Shown piece by piece: positions 7,745 to 15,665 of a DNA stretch of 64,000 nucleotides (positions are counted from its first letter, which is position 1; each line of letters begins with the position of its first letter). The stretch is from Streptomyces sp. HM190 (GTDB lineage: Bacteria; Actinomycetota; Actinomycetes; Streptomycetales; Streptomycetaceae), in the NCBI RefSeq assembly GCF_009857135.1, contig NZ_CP047318.1, positions 3,782,001 to 3,846,000 of the forward strand, written 5' to 3'. Made by a program: the position numbers and the translations under genes. The notes under the pieces are model-generated. The model had not been told where the DNA came from. It searched no databases and was given only the letters and a program-made list of their open reading frames with translations.

Positions 7745-7782
7745 CGGCCCCGGCCGGTTGGGAAGTACGTCGGCCGGGGCCG
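7745..7782 (+). terminator. strong hairpin terminator after the GntR gene
   Basis: Perfect 12-bp stem (CGGCCCCGGCCG / CGGCCGGGGCCG) with a 14-nt loop, 32 bp after the GntR stop codon. Confidence 0.75.
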
Positions 7783-7793
7783 TGACGCGATGG

Positions 7794-8100
7794 TCAGGCG
7801 CGGGCCTGGACGATGAGCGTGCCGATGTGCCCGGCTTTCGAGGCCTCCACCACCGTGGCCTCAGCGGACGTGAAACCAGCTCGGAGCAGGTGCCCCTCCC
7901 CCACTGCGGGCCTGTAGCTGTACCGGTGAGTGAACATGGCCTTCCCGGCGAACCCGCCCTTGTACCTGCCCTGCGCCCCGTAGGCGCCCGGGATGGCCGG
8001 CGGCTGGGAGAACACACGAAGACGCCACCCGGTACGAGGTGCTCGCGGACGAGGGGGAAGAGGCGGGACGGGTCGGTGAACCCCTCTCTGTCAGCCTTGA
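7794..8100 (-). pseudogene. C-terminal remnant of a SAM-dependent methyltransferase, frameshifted
   Basis: Two frames together read like the end of a class I methyltransferase: REGFTDPSRLFPLVREHLVP GGVFV (8100-8020), then in the next frame FSQPPAIPGAYGAQG with the tail AGHIGTLIVQARA. The frame changes near 8015-8020. The N-terminal SAM-binding half is missing; the fragment abuts the end of the EcsC-like gene. Degenerate remains of a horizontally exchanged or deleted gene. Confidence 0.55.
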
Positions 8101-9218
8101 TGGCAGCGATCCCGAAGCTCGGAGATGACGGCTCTCTCGCGTGCGTTGACGTCACCGTCCACGGCGGCCACCTGGTTGGCCGCCTCGATGAGGTCGCTCA
8201 GATCGCCTGGCTCGGCGTCCAGGCGTCGCCACACCTCGGCGGGGTCGATGTCGACAAGGCGAGCGAGGTCGTCGTCGACGACCTGATGCTGTTCCCGGAC
8301 CAGCCTCACCAGATGGCGCATCAACAGCGCCTCATCGTCCGCGATCTTGCGGTTCGCCCTGATGACGAGCCACGCGACCCACAGCATCGACTGCGGGTGC
8401 CGACTCCGCTTGCTCAGCCCTTCGGCGACCTCGATCACCCGAGCCTCGTTCCGGAAGACGGCTTGCGCGTGCCGCCCCGCGACCAGCGTCGTGTAGCGGT
8501 TCAACATCACCGCAAGGGGAACGCCGACCAGGGGGATACCGATCTTGATGACGTTCTTCTGCAGGAGGTGCTTGCCAACGACCGGAAGCGCCTTCGCGGC
8601 GGTGAGTACCTCGCCGGAGTAGAAGCGCTTGATCAGCGGACGCACGATGGCCGGGACCGCCTTGGTCACCCCCTCCCGGACCGCTTCCCCACTCTTGATC
8701 GTGAAGGCCACTCGGATGAGCTTCCACAGATCATCAGGGTCGGACAGGTTGAGCGGTACCTGGTAGAGGACTGCGATGTCATAGGCCAGGCGGAGCTGGA
8801 GCCGAGTGGTGTACGCGACGTCGACCATCATCGTCGCGACGGCGGCCGGGACAGTCGCCGGCGAGGCCCCGCCAAGGCTCCCGAGGGTGGAGACGACGGC
8901 CGCCGTGTAGGCCCCGGCGGAGAGCCCGCCTTCGATCGCGGCATACCGGGCCGCCATCTTGATCCGCTGATCGACTATGCCATCCGGCGGTACGCCCTCG
9001 TACCGCTCCTGAAAGTATTGCCAGTCGACCTTCGCGGTATAGGAACTCATGGCCTGGGCACAGAGCTTGGTGAACCAGCCACCTGACTTGATGTCGTCCG
9101 CGCTCAGTCCTTTGACGAACTCGCGTATTTCCGAACGCTCTTGCTCGACAGTTTCCCTTTCTGCGTCGGGAACGGCCTCTGTGTCGGCATTGGCGGCGCC
9201 AGTCGGGGCTTCGGCCAT
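8091..9218 (-). CDS. EcsC-family protein with TerB-like C-terminal domain
   Basis: 375 residues. After a charged N-terminus (1-40), residues 80-245 resemble EcsC: glycine/alanine-rich amphipathic helices (YAAIEGGLSAGAYTAAVV, VDVAYTTRLQLRLAYDIAVL, IGIPLVGVPLAVMLNRY) likely to associate with membrane. Residues 280-375 (NRKIADDEALLMRHLVRLV, then AANQVAAVDGDVNARERAVI) resemble TerB/DjlA-like helical domains seen in tellurite-resistance and stress systems. ATG 9218 follows a GGAGG site. Function unproven; a role in membrane-linked stress response is inference. It is next to a methyltransferase remnant and followed upstream by a membrane protein gene. Confidence 0.6.
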   Translation of the reverse strand: MAEAPTGAANADTEAVPDAERETVEQERSEIREFVKGLSADDIKSGGWFTKLCAQAMSSYTAKVDWQYFQERYEGVPPDGIVDQRIKMAARYAAIEGGLSAGAYTAAVVSTLGSLGGASPATVPAAVATMMVDVAYTTRLQLRLAYDIAVLYQVPLNLSDPDDLWKLIRVAFTIKSGEAVREGVTKAVPAIVRPLIKRFYSGEVLTAAKALPVVGKHLLQKNVIKIGIPLVGVPLAVMLNRYTTLVAGRHAQAVFRNEARVIEVAEGLSKRSRHPQSMLWVAWLVIRANRKIADDEALLMRHLVRLVREQHQVVDDDLARLVDIDPAEVWRRLDAEPGDLSDLIEAANQVAAVDGDVNARERAVISELRDRCHQG

Positions 9219-9401
9219 GGCGGGTCCTCCCAGGTTGCTTCCATCGGAGCGGTGGTCTCTGTGCGGGCGACTGCCCTGTGGCGGCTGCGGCAGAGGCGTC
9301 GCCGTGGGACGGAGTGCTGACGCGGTGTCTGCGTCCTTGCGCTCCGCCTACTGCATTGGGGCTCCTGGCAACGGGGATGGCTGGGCAGCCAGCGGTTCGG
9401 C

Positions 9402-10502
9402 TCAGGCGCTACGCCACCGGTTGCGGCCGTCGGATCCGGGGCCGCAGACCATGGGGGTACCTGCCTTGGAGACGCCAGTTGCGCCAGCTGGGGAGCAGAA
9501 CGAACCGGGGTGGACGGTACCGACGCTGCCGCCACCGGTGGAACCGCCGGAGGAGGACGAGGAGCCGCCGTCGGTCGCACCGCCGCCTCCGGTGGTGCTG
9601 TTGTCATTGTCGTTGCCGTAGTCGGGGTCGTTGGCCGGGATCTTGTACGTCGTGTTCTTCGCCGAGGGGCAGCGCTGGACGAGGTCGAGGTCGGTCCACT
9701 GGCCCAGGTCGAGGCGGATCTTGGTAGTGGACGTGACCTTGGTTCCCTCGTCCGGAGACTGGAAGCACACGCGCCATTCGTCGCCGTCCTCCGCTGCCTC
9801 CTCGGCGGTCGGAGTGTCGATGTCGAGGTAGACGTCGTCGAGCGTGACACGGTCGAGGGCGATACCGGCCTGCTTCAGATCCTCGGCGGCCGAGTTGAAC
9901 GTGGCGCCGACGACGTCCGGCATCTTGGGCCACGGCAGCGGGCCGCCGTCCTTCTCGGGGCATGGCTCGGTGCTCTTGACGGCTGCGAAATCGATGGTCT
10001 GCGCTGTCGTGTCGGCTTTCTGGAAGCACACTGTCCAGCCGGACCGCAGGATGATCACCCGGTCCTCGTCGGCCGCGTCGTGGTGGCCGGTGGTGTAGCC
10101 GGCGGAGCGTGCCTGCTTCTCCGCCTCGTCGAGCGGGCGACCGGTGTAGTCGGCGGCCTTGGTGGACTGGGACGCGGTCGGCGATGCGGAGACGGTTTCG
10201 GCGCTCGCGCCGCCCTGGCCCCCTGACTTGGCATCGGCCTTGCCTGCCTCGTTGTCGTCGAGCTGTCCACCCAGGCCCGCGCCGACCGTCAGGAGCACCA
10301 GGGCTCCGAACGTCGCGCCGAGCCTGGCGAACCAGCGCCACGGTGGCAGCACCCATACGGCCACCATGGCGGCGATCATCACTAGGAAACCCAGGGGGAA
10401 GCTGAATGCACCAAGCAGGGCGACCAGGGCAAGGATGCCGAGCACGGCCTGTGTGCTTTTCCACCAGGGGCGGGACAGGGCTGGGGTGTTGTACGGGTTC
10501 AC
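9402..10502 (-). CDS. membrane-anchored PASTA-like extracytoplasmic protein
   Basis: 366 residues from GTG 10502. Two hydrophobic helices (about 18-36 and 38-53, with the PPWRWF boundary, and a third near 60-78) anchor it. The exported part has two PASTA-like repeats with paired Cys: DYTGRPLDEAEKQARSAGY...VCFQKAD and MPDVVGATFNSAAEDLKQAG...VCFQSPDEG. A Gly/Ser-rich linker (about 300-330) leads to a C-terminal module with SFCSPAGATGVSKAGTPMVC ending in DGRNRWRSA, common at the ends of streptomycete surface proteins. Probably a cell-wall-facing binding protein. No partner gene seen. Confidence 0.7.
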   Translation of the reverse strand: MNPYNTPALSRPWWKSTQAVLGILALVALLGAFSFPLGFLVMIAAMVAVWVLPPWRWFARLGATFGALVLLTVGAGLGGQLDDNEAGKADAKSGGQGGASAETVSASPTASQSTKAADYTGRPLDEAEKQARSAGYTTGHHDAADEDRVIILRSGWTVCFQKADTTAQTIDFAAVKSTEPCPEKDGGPLPWPKMPDVVGATFNSAAEDLKQAGIALDRVTLDDVYLDIDTPTAEEAAEDGDEWRVCFQSPDEGTKVTSTTKIRLDLGQWTDLDLVQRCPSAKNTTYKIPANDPDYGNDNDNSTTGGGGATDGGSSSSSGGSTGGGSVGTVHPGSFCSPAGATGVSKAGTPMVCGPGSDGRNRWRSA

Positions 10503-10871
10503 GTGGTGCTCAACTCCTCAGGCGCACGCCCAGGCACGGTGGGCTCGCGCAGGCCCTCGCGCGGACCAGGATCGGGCTGTCAGGTGGAGTGTCCGGGGCC
10601 GTGGCCCGGCGGCGGGGTGATGGGAGCGTGCAGATCCTGGGCCCGGTGGACCTCCGCCATATCGCCCTGGCCGATGACGCGCCCCATACGGAATCCGCCG
10701 TCGACGAGCCCCTGGTCCACTGCCGCTCCTCTGCCCACTGCCCGCACCCTCCCGGTTCCGGAACGGAACGCGCCCCCTGATGTGCTGCCGCACGGACCAT
10801 GGTGTCAGAACGGACAGTGAGGCAGCCGCGACTGTACGCAAAGAGGTCCACATTGAGTGGAGTCATTGCGC

Positions 10872-10886
10872 GTTGACATCATCAAC
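10872..10886. promoter_or_regulatory. inverted repeat GTTGACATCATCAAC
   Basis: GTTGA-CATCA-TCAAC. Its reverse complement GTTGATGATGTCAAC aligns with GTTAACGATGTCAAC at 3158 and more loosely with the element at 1208. No credible gene start follows directly, so the role is unclear. Confidence 0.35.
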
Positions 10887-11051
10887 ATGCCCGGCACCAA
10901 CCGCCGCCGACGTAGCGGCGTGACAACCCACCCCGAGCACACGCGACTACGGACGCCGCGCGGGCCGACGGCGGTCGGTTCGGCGTCCGTGGGGCTGCGG
11001 GTGTCGTCCGGCATGGGTGGTTCCCTTCCTTCCTCCGCCGGTCCCACCTAC

Positions 11052-11068
11052 TCTGACGCCCCGTCAGA
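11052..11068. promoter_or_regulatory. TetR-type operator, copy 2
   Basis: TCTGACG-CCC-CGTCAGA, a perfect 7-3-7 inverted repeat 26 bp upstream of the SDR start codon at 11095. Confidence 0.8.
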
Positions 11069-11094
11069 TAGAGCGTCGGACCCTGGAGGTAGCG

Positions 11095-11889
11095 ATGTCC
11101 CTGCCACTGCTGGGCGGCAAGACCGTCGTCGTGTCGGGTGTCGGGGCGGGACTCGGGCACCGGGTGGCCGCGGCGGTCGTACGGGACGGCGGGAACGCCG
11201 TGCTGGGGGCGCGTACGGAGGCGAACCTCGCCAAGGCCGCGGCCGAGGTGGACCCAGGCGGCGCGCATACGGCGTACCGGGCCACGGACATCACCGACGA
11301 GGCGCAGTGCGAGGCGCTCGCGGCGCTGGCGCGGGAGCGGTTCGGGGGCGTGGACGCGGTGGTGCACGTGGCCGCCTGGGACAGCTGCTTCGGCGGCCTG
11401 GAGGACGCCGACTTCGCCACCTGGCAGGCGGTCCTCGACGTGAACCTGCTGGGCACCCTGCGGATGACACGGGCCTGCCTGCCGGCCCTGAAGGAGGCGG
11501 GCGGCGGCTCCGTCGTCATCATCGGGACGCAGTCGTCGGTCGCCGCGCCCTCGCAGGTGCGGCAGGCGGCGTACGCCGCGTCCAAGGGTGCGCTGACGAG
11601 CGCGATGTACTCGCTGGCCCGGGAGTTGGGCCCGTATCGGATACGGGTCAACACCGTGCTGCCGGGGTGGATGTGGGGGCCGCCGGTGGAGGCGTACGTC
11701 CGGTTCACGGCGCACGGCGAGGGGGTTCCCGAGGAGCAGGTGCTGGCGCGGCTCACCGAGCGGATGGCGCTGCCCGACCTGGCCACGGACGGGGACGTCG
11801 CCGACGCGGCCGTGTTCCTGGCCTCCGACCGGGCACGGGCGATCACCGGCCAGTCCCTGCTGGTCAACGCCGGGGAGCTGATGCGCTGA
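11095..11889 (+). CDS. short-chain dehydrogenase/reductase
   Basis: 264-residue classical SDR. The Rossmann nucleotide-binding motif is VSGVGAGLGH (TGxxxGxG-type, residues 15-24), followed by the NAG-equivalent region HVAAWD near residue 95, and the catalytic Ser (GTQSSVA) with YAASK (Tyr/Lys, about residues 159-163). Oxidises or reduces a hydroxyl/keto group with NAD(P)(H). ATG 11095 has a GGAGG site and follows a perfect operator shared with the acyl-CoA catabolic genes, so it is probably a step in that pathway. Substrate unknown. Monocistronic as far as can be seen. Confidence 0.85.
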   Translation: MSLPLLGGKTVVVSGVGAGLGHRVAAAVVRDGGNAVLGARTEANLAKAAAEVDPGGAHTAYRATDITDEAQCEALAALARERFGGVDAVVHVAAWDSCFGGLEDADFATWQAVLDVNLLGTLRMTRACLPALKEAGGGSVVIIGTQSSVAAPSQVRQAAYAASKGALTSAMYSLARELGPYRIRVNTVLPGWMWGPPVEAYVRFTAHGEGVPEEQVLARLTERMALPDLATDGDVADAAVFLASDRARAITGQSLLVNAGELMR

Positions 11890-12023
11890 GCGGATGCGCC
11901 GAGCCGGTGGGCCAGGCCGGGGTGCCAGGCCGGTGGGCCGAGGTGGCCTGAGGGGCCGGGTGGATCTGCCGAGTCGACGCGCCGCACCGGCCCGTCGGGC
12001 TGATCGTTTTCAGCCACTTCGAT

Positions 12024-12039
12024 GTTCATGTACATGAAC
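12024..12039. promoter_or_regulatory. perfect 16-bp palindrome upstream of the symporter
   Basis: GTTCATGTACATGAAC reads identically on both strands, about 137 bp upstream of the symporter start. The symmetric form with a central TAC-like step resembles operators of FCD-type GntR or IclR regulators; the cognate regulator is not in the window. Confidence 0.5.
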
Positions 12040-12175
12040 CAGGGTCATCGCTCAGAACATTTTTACCCCCTCTTGACTTACCCCTTCCTTGCCGCGGGCA
12101 TGCCACCCCACCCAGAGTTCACATGCCTGATCGTTCACCTGCCTGACCCTGGCGGCGGACCCTGGAAGGGGGCCC

Positions 12176-13753
12176 ATGAACAGTCTCGACTGGGCCGTGC
12201 TCATCGGCTACTTCGGTGTGATGGTCGCGATCGGCGTCTGGTCGCACAAGCGAGTGGACAACGTCAGTGACTTCTTCACCGCCGGCGGCAAGATGCCGTG
12301 GTGGTTGTCCGGCATCTCGCACCACATGTCGGGCTACAGCGCCGTCATGTTCACCGGGTACGCCGGAATCGCCTACACGTGGGGCGTGACCTCGTTCGTG
12401 ACGTGGTCCTTCCCCATCGCGCTCGGTATCGCCATCGGCTCCAAGCTGTTCGCGCCGCGCATCAACCGGCTGCGGTCGCGCCTGCATGTGGCGTCCCCGC
12501 TCGAGTACCTGAAGAACCGCTACAACCTGCAGACCCAGCAGGCGCTGGCCTGGTCCGGGATGCTGCTGAAGATCGTGGACGTCGGCGCGAAGTGGGCCGC
12601 GATCGCGACCCTGCTGTCCGTCTTCACCGGGGTCTCCCTGAACCAGGGCATCCTCATCACCGGCAGCATCACCGCCGTCTACTGCACCATCGGTGGACTG
12701 TGGGCGGACGCGCTGACCGAACTGGGCCAGTTCATCATCCAGTTCCTGGCCGGTATCGCGATGTTCGTGGCCGTCTTCGTCAGGCTGGACGACTACGGCG
12801 GCTTCTTCGGCGTCTGGGACCGCCCGGAGCTGGAGGGTCACGGCGAGCCCCTCGTCGGCCCGTACGGGACCGTCTTCCTCCTCGCGTTCCTCTTCATCAA
12901 GCTGTTCGAGTACAACGGCGGCATGCTCAACCAGGCCCAGCGCTACATGGCCACCGCCACCCCCTACGAGGCCGAGCGCTCCGCCCGGCTGTCGGCGATC
13001 CTGTGGCTGGTCTGGCCGCTGGTGCTGTTCTTCCCCATGTGGATGTCGCCGCTCCTGGTGACCTCCGAGAAGGGCGACGGCTCCGACACCTACGCGCTGA
13101 TGACCGAACAGCTGCTGCCGCACGGGCTGTTGGGCCTCGTCATCGTCGGCTTCTTCTCCCACACCATGGCGATGTGCTCCTCCGACGCGAACGCCATCGC
13201 CGCCGTCTTCACCCGTGACTGCGCGCCGGTCATGTGGCGCCGGGCGCGGGCCTGGAGCGAGGGGCAGGGGCTGCGGGTCGCCCGGATCGCGACCGTCGTG
13301 TTCCTCGGTCTGTCCATGGCGGCGGCCACACAGGTCAACTCCCCCGCCTTCAAGGACATCATCACCGTCGTCATCAAGTGGGTCGCCGGTCTGATGGGGC
13401 CGATGGCCATCCCGATGATGCTGGGTCTGCTGCGGCCGTTCCGCCGCTCCGGGCCGACGGCCGCGCTCACCAGCTGGGCGTGCGGGCTGTTCGCCTTCTG
13501 GCTGGTGAACTACCCGATCAACTGGAACGTCGAGGGCGGCGTCCCGCTCCAGTACCAGGTGTCCATCCCGCTGGCGGTGTCGCTGGTGCTGTACATCGTC
13601 ATCGGCTTCATCAAGCCGGAGGACACCCCGGAACGGCTCGCCATCATCGAGAAGATCAACACGGACGGCGACGGCGACGGCCGCGGCAGCGCGGGAGCGG
13701 CGGTACCGGCTCCGGGAACGGGGAAGGACGCGGCCAGCCCCACGGGGGTCTAG
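12176..13753 (+). CDS. sodium:solute symporter (SSS/SLC5 family)
   Basis: 525-residue polytopic membrane protein with about 12-14 transmembrane helices, starting MNSLDWAVLIGYFGVMVAIG. The family hallmarks are the early SDFFTAGGKMPWW motif and the Gly-rich helices; it imports an organic solute such as a sugar or organic acid with Na+. The cytoplasmic C-terminus is Asp/Gly- and Ala/Pro-rich. The ribosome site GGAAGGGGG precedes ATG 12176. A perfect palindrome at 12024-12039 probably controls it. The substrate cannot be told from sequence; no catabolic partner is adjacent. Confidence 0.85.
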   Translation: MNSLDWAVLIGYFGVMVAIGVWSHKRVDNVSDFFTAGGKMPWWLSGISHHMSGYSAVMFTGYAGIAYTWGVTSFVTWSFPIALGIAIGSKLFAPRINRLRSRLHVASPLEYLKNRYNLQTQQALAWSGMLLKIVDVGAKWAAIATLLSVFTGVSLNQGILITGSITAVYCTIGGLWADALTELGQFIIQFLAGIAMFVAVFVRLDDYGGFFGVWDRPELEGHGEPLVGPYGTVFLLAFLFIKLFEYNGGMLNQAQRYMATATPYEAERSARLSAILWLVWPLVLFFPMWMSPLLVTSEKGDGSDTYALMTEQLLPHGLLGLVIVGFFSHTMAMCSSDANAIAAVFTRDCAPVMWRRARAWSEGQGLRVARIATVVFLGLSMAAATQVNSPAFKDIITVVIKWVAGLMGPMAIPMMLGLLRPFRRSGPTAALTSWACGLFAFWLVNYPINWNVEGGVPLQYQVSIPLAVSLVLYIVIGFIKPEDTPERLAIIEKINTDGDGDGRGSAGAAVPAPGTGKDAASPTGV

Positions 13754-13931
13754 CCCGCTCCGAGGGCCTGTGGCCCGGGGACCGAGGGGACCGCTGTCCG
13801 GTGGGGATCCGGGCGGCGGCCCCGTCGGCGTACGGCCACCCACGGCCCACGGCGGACCGGCAGCCCACGGCCCCCGCCGCACGGCGGTGCGTCGCGTGGT
13901 ACGGCCCACGCCGTACCGCGTGACGCGCCCG

Positions 13932-14573
13932 CTACTTGTCCAGCCGCATCAGCAGGTGCCCCCGCCGGAACCGCTCCCCCTCACGGGGCTCGCGCAGCAT
14001 GCGGCCGATCTCGGTGAACCCGAACTCGTCTGTCAGTGACGCGAGTTCGTCGATCGGCCAGCGGTAGGCCGTCGTCACCTTGTGGTCGAACTCGGTGACC
14101 GGCCCGCCCTCCGACTCGAAGAAGCCGAGCAGCAGATGCCCGCCGGGCGCGAGGACCCGGCGGAACTCCGCGACGTACGCGGACACCTCGCGCGGCGGGG
14201 CGTGGATCACCGAGTACCAGGAGACGATGCCGTCCAGCTCGTCGTCGGCGAGGTCGAGCGCGTGCATGGAGCCGACCTCGAACCGCAGGTCGGGGTAGGA
14301 CTCCCGGGCCAGCCGGATCATCACCGGCGACAGGTCGATGCCGAGGACGTCGAGCCCGAGGTCCCGCAGATACGCCGTCACCCGGCCGGGGCCGCACCCC
14401 AGCTCGGCGACCGGCCCGCCGTCGACGGCCCGCACGGAGTCGGCGAACGCGGCGAGCATCGCCCGGTCCAGCGGAAGGGAGTCGAACTCGTCCCTGACGA
14501 GTTGGGCGTAGAGGACGGCGATGTCGTCGTACGCGGCCGCTGTCGTACTGAGATGCGAGGGGAGTCCAGTCAC
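13932..14573 (-). CDS. class I SAM-dependent methyltransferase
   Basis: 213 residues with motif I AELGCGPGRVTAYL (about 56-69), motif II LGIDLSPVMI (acidic Asp for the ribose), and the later motifs DGIVSWYSVIHAP and LAPGGHLLLGFF. A small-molecule methyltransferase of the Methyltransf_11/25 type. The substrate is unknown. Next to a DoxX-like gene on the same strand but with a separate context. Confidence 0.8.
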   Translation of the reverse strand: MTGLPSHLSTTAAAYDDIAVLYAQLVRDEFDSLPLDRAMLAAFADSVRAVDGGPVAELGCGPGRVTAYLRDLGLDVLGIDLSPVMIRLARESYPDLRFEVGSMHALDLADDELDGIVSWYSVIHAPPREVSAYVAEFRRVLAPGGHLLLGFFESEGGPVTEFDHKVTTAYRWPIDELASLTDEFGFTEIGRMLREPREGERFRRGHLLMRLDK

Positions 14574-14625
14574 AAGCGAGGACCCTAGGGCCCCGCCCCC
14601 GCGCGGACCACCGTTTTCCGCCGGG

Positions 14626-15009
14626 TCAGGTGGTGAACGGCTGCGGACCGAAGCGGCCCCACGCGACGAAGGCCGCGAGCGCGAGATAGACGACGTTCAG
14701 CGCCACGAACCGGAACTCGCCGAGCCGGCCGTGGGTGATCATCGCGCCGATCATCAGCAGCACCCAGCACACGGCCGTCACCGGCACCAGGACCGGCGCG
14801 ATCCCGAGCGCGGCGGGCAGGACCAGACCCAGGGCGGCCAGGAGTTCCAGTACGCCGAGGGCCTTGACGAGACCCGGCTCGACTGCGGCGGTCCATTCCC
14901 CGCCCGGCGCCGCGGCCAGCTTCTCCCCCGGCACGAACGTCTTCGTCACACCACCGGTCAGCGCCACCGCGGCCAGCAGTCCCGCACCGATCCAGAGGGC
15001 GAGGTTCAT
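14626..15009 (-). CDS. DoxX-like membrane protein
   Basis: 127 residues with four predicted transmembrane helices: NLALWIGAGLLAAVALTGGV, KALGVLELLAALGLVLPAAL, VLVPVTAVCWVLLMIGAMI and FRFVALNVVYLALAAFVAWG. Characteristic of the DoxX/DoxX-like family, small integral membrane proteins linked in some bacteria to redox or thiol stress. Start at ATG 15009, where the hydrophobic N-terminus begins; the open frame upstream is repeat-derived. Confidence 0.75.
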   Translation of the reverse strand: MNLALWIGAGLLAAVALTGGVTKTFVPGEKLAAAPGGEWTAAVEPGLVKALGVLELLAALGLVLPAALGIAPVLVPVTAVCWVLLMIGAMITHGRLGEFRFVALNVVYLALAAFVAWGRFGPQPFTT

Positions 15010-15110
15010 GACAGCCACACTCCCGTCGTTCGTGGTCCGCCCCGCCGCCGCGGCGGGGTTCGACAACGAGACGGCACGGGGCGGCCGTTCGTGACATGGG
15101 CAGAGACAGA

Positions 15111-15200
<90 letters not shown>

Positions 15201-15214
15201 GGCGACGGGGGCCT

Positions 15215-15510
15215 TCAGTCGAGGTGGGCCGCGACGGTGCGGGCGCAGGCGAGGGGGCGGTGCGGGTGGTGTCGATCTCCAGGTCGTAGGTGACGCCCTC
15301 GTGGACCAGGGTGACCTGAAGGGCGGCCATGCCGTGGGGGCGGTCGCCCCGGGCTGCCTCGCGGGCCGCGGCCACCGCGCTGTCGCAGTCCTAGCGGTCG
15401 AGCCGCTCCAGGTCCGGCCGCATCACCACGGCGCGCAACTCGGCCAGCGGCTCCGCGTCCGCCACCGAGGCCCCCGCAGGGTCCAGTCCGCCATGCTTTC
15501 CTCTCTCGAC
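15215..15510 (-). pseudogene. C-terminal remnant of an unidentified protein with stop and frameshift
   Basis: Reading leftwards, AGASVADAEPLAELRAVVMR continues to a TAG stop at 15391-15393, then in the same frame AAREAARGDRPHGMAALQVT and VHEGVTYDLEIDTTRT, and after a frame change near 15240-15270 the end CARTVAAHLD. Together these look like one continuous protein end of about 95 residues. The N-terminal part is not recognisable. The family is uncertain; the nonsense codon and frameshift mark it as decayed. Confidence 0.5.
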
Positions 15511-15665
15511 AGCCGCGACGGCGCCGACGCCTTCCGCGCCGCGCCCCCGTCTTCCGCTCCCCCGTGACACACCGCGGGCCACCGCGGCGCACCGCGGGGC
15601 CCCTCTCACCGGTGTCCCTCACGCCCGTCTCACCGGTGTCCCTCACGCCCGTCGGCCGTGACCGC

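Larger units (their letters stand above)
10503..11094. other. intergenic region
   Basis: About 590 bp with no supported gene. It contains the GTTGACATCATCAAC inverted repeat (10872-10886) and, at its right end, the TetR-type operator of the SDR gene. Open frames are low-complexity and lack ribosome sites. It marks the right edge of the accessory stretch. Confidence 0.45.
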
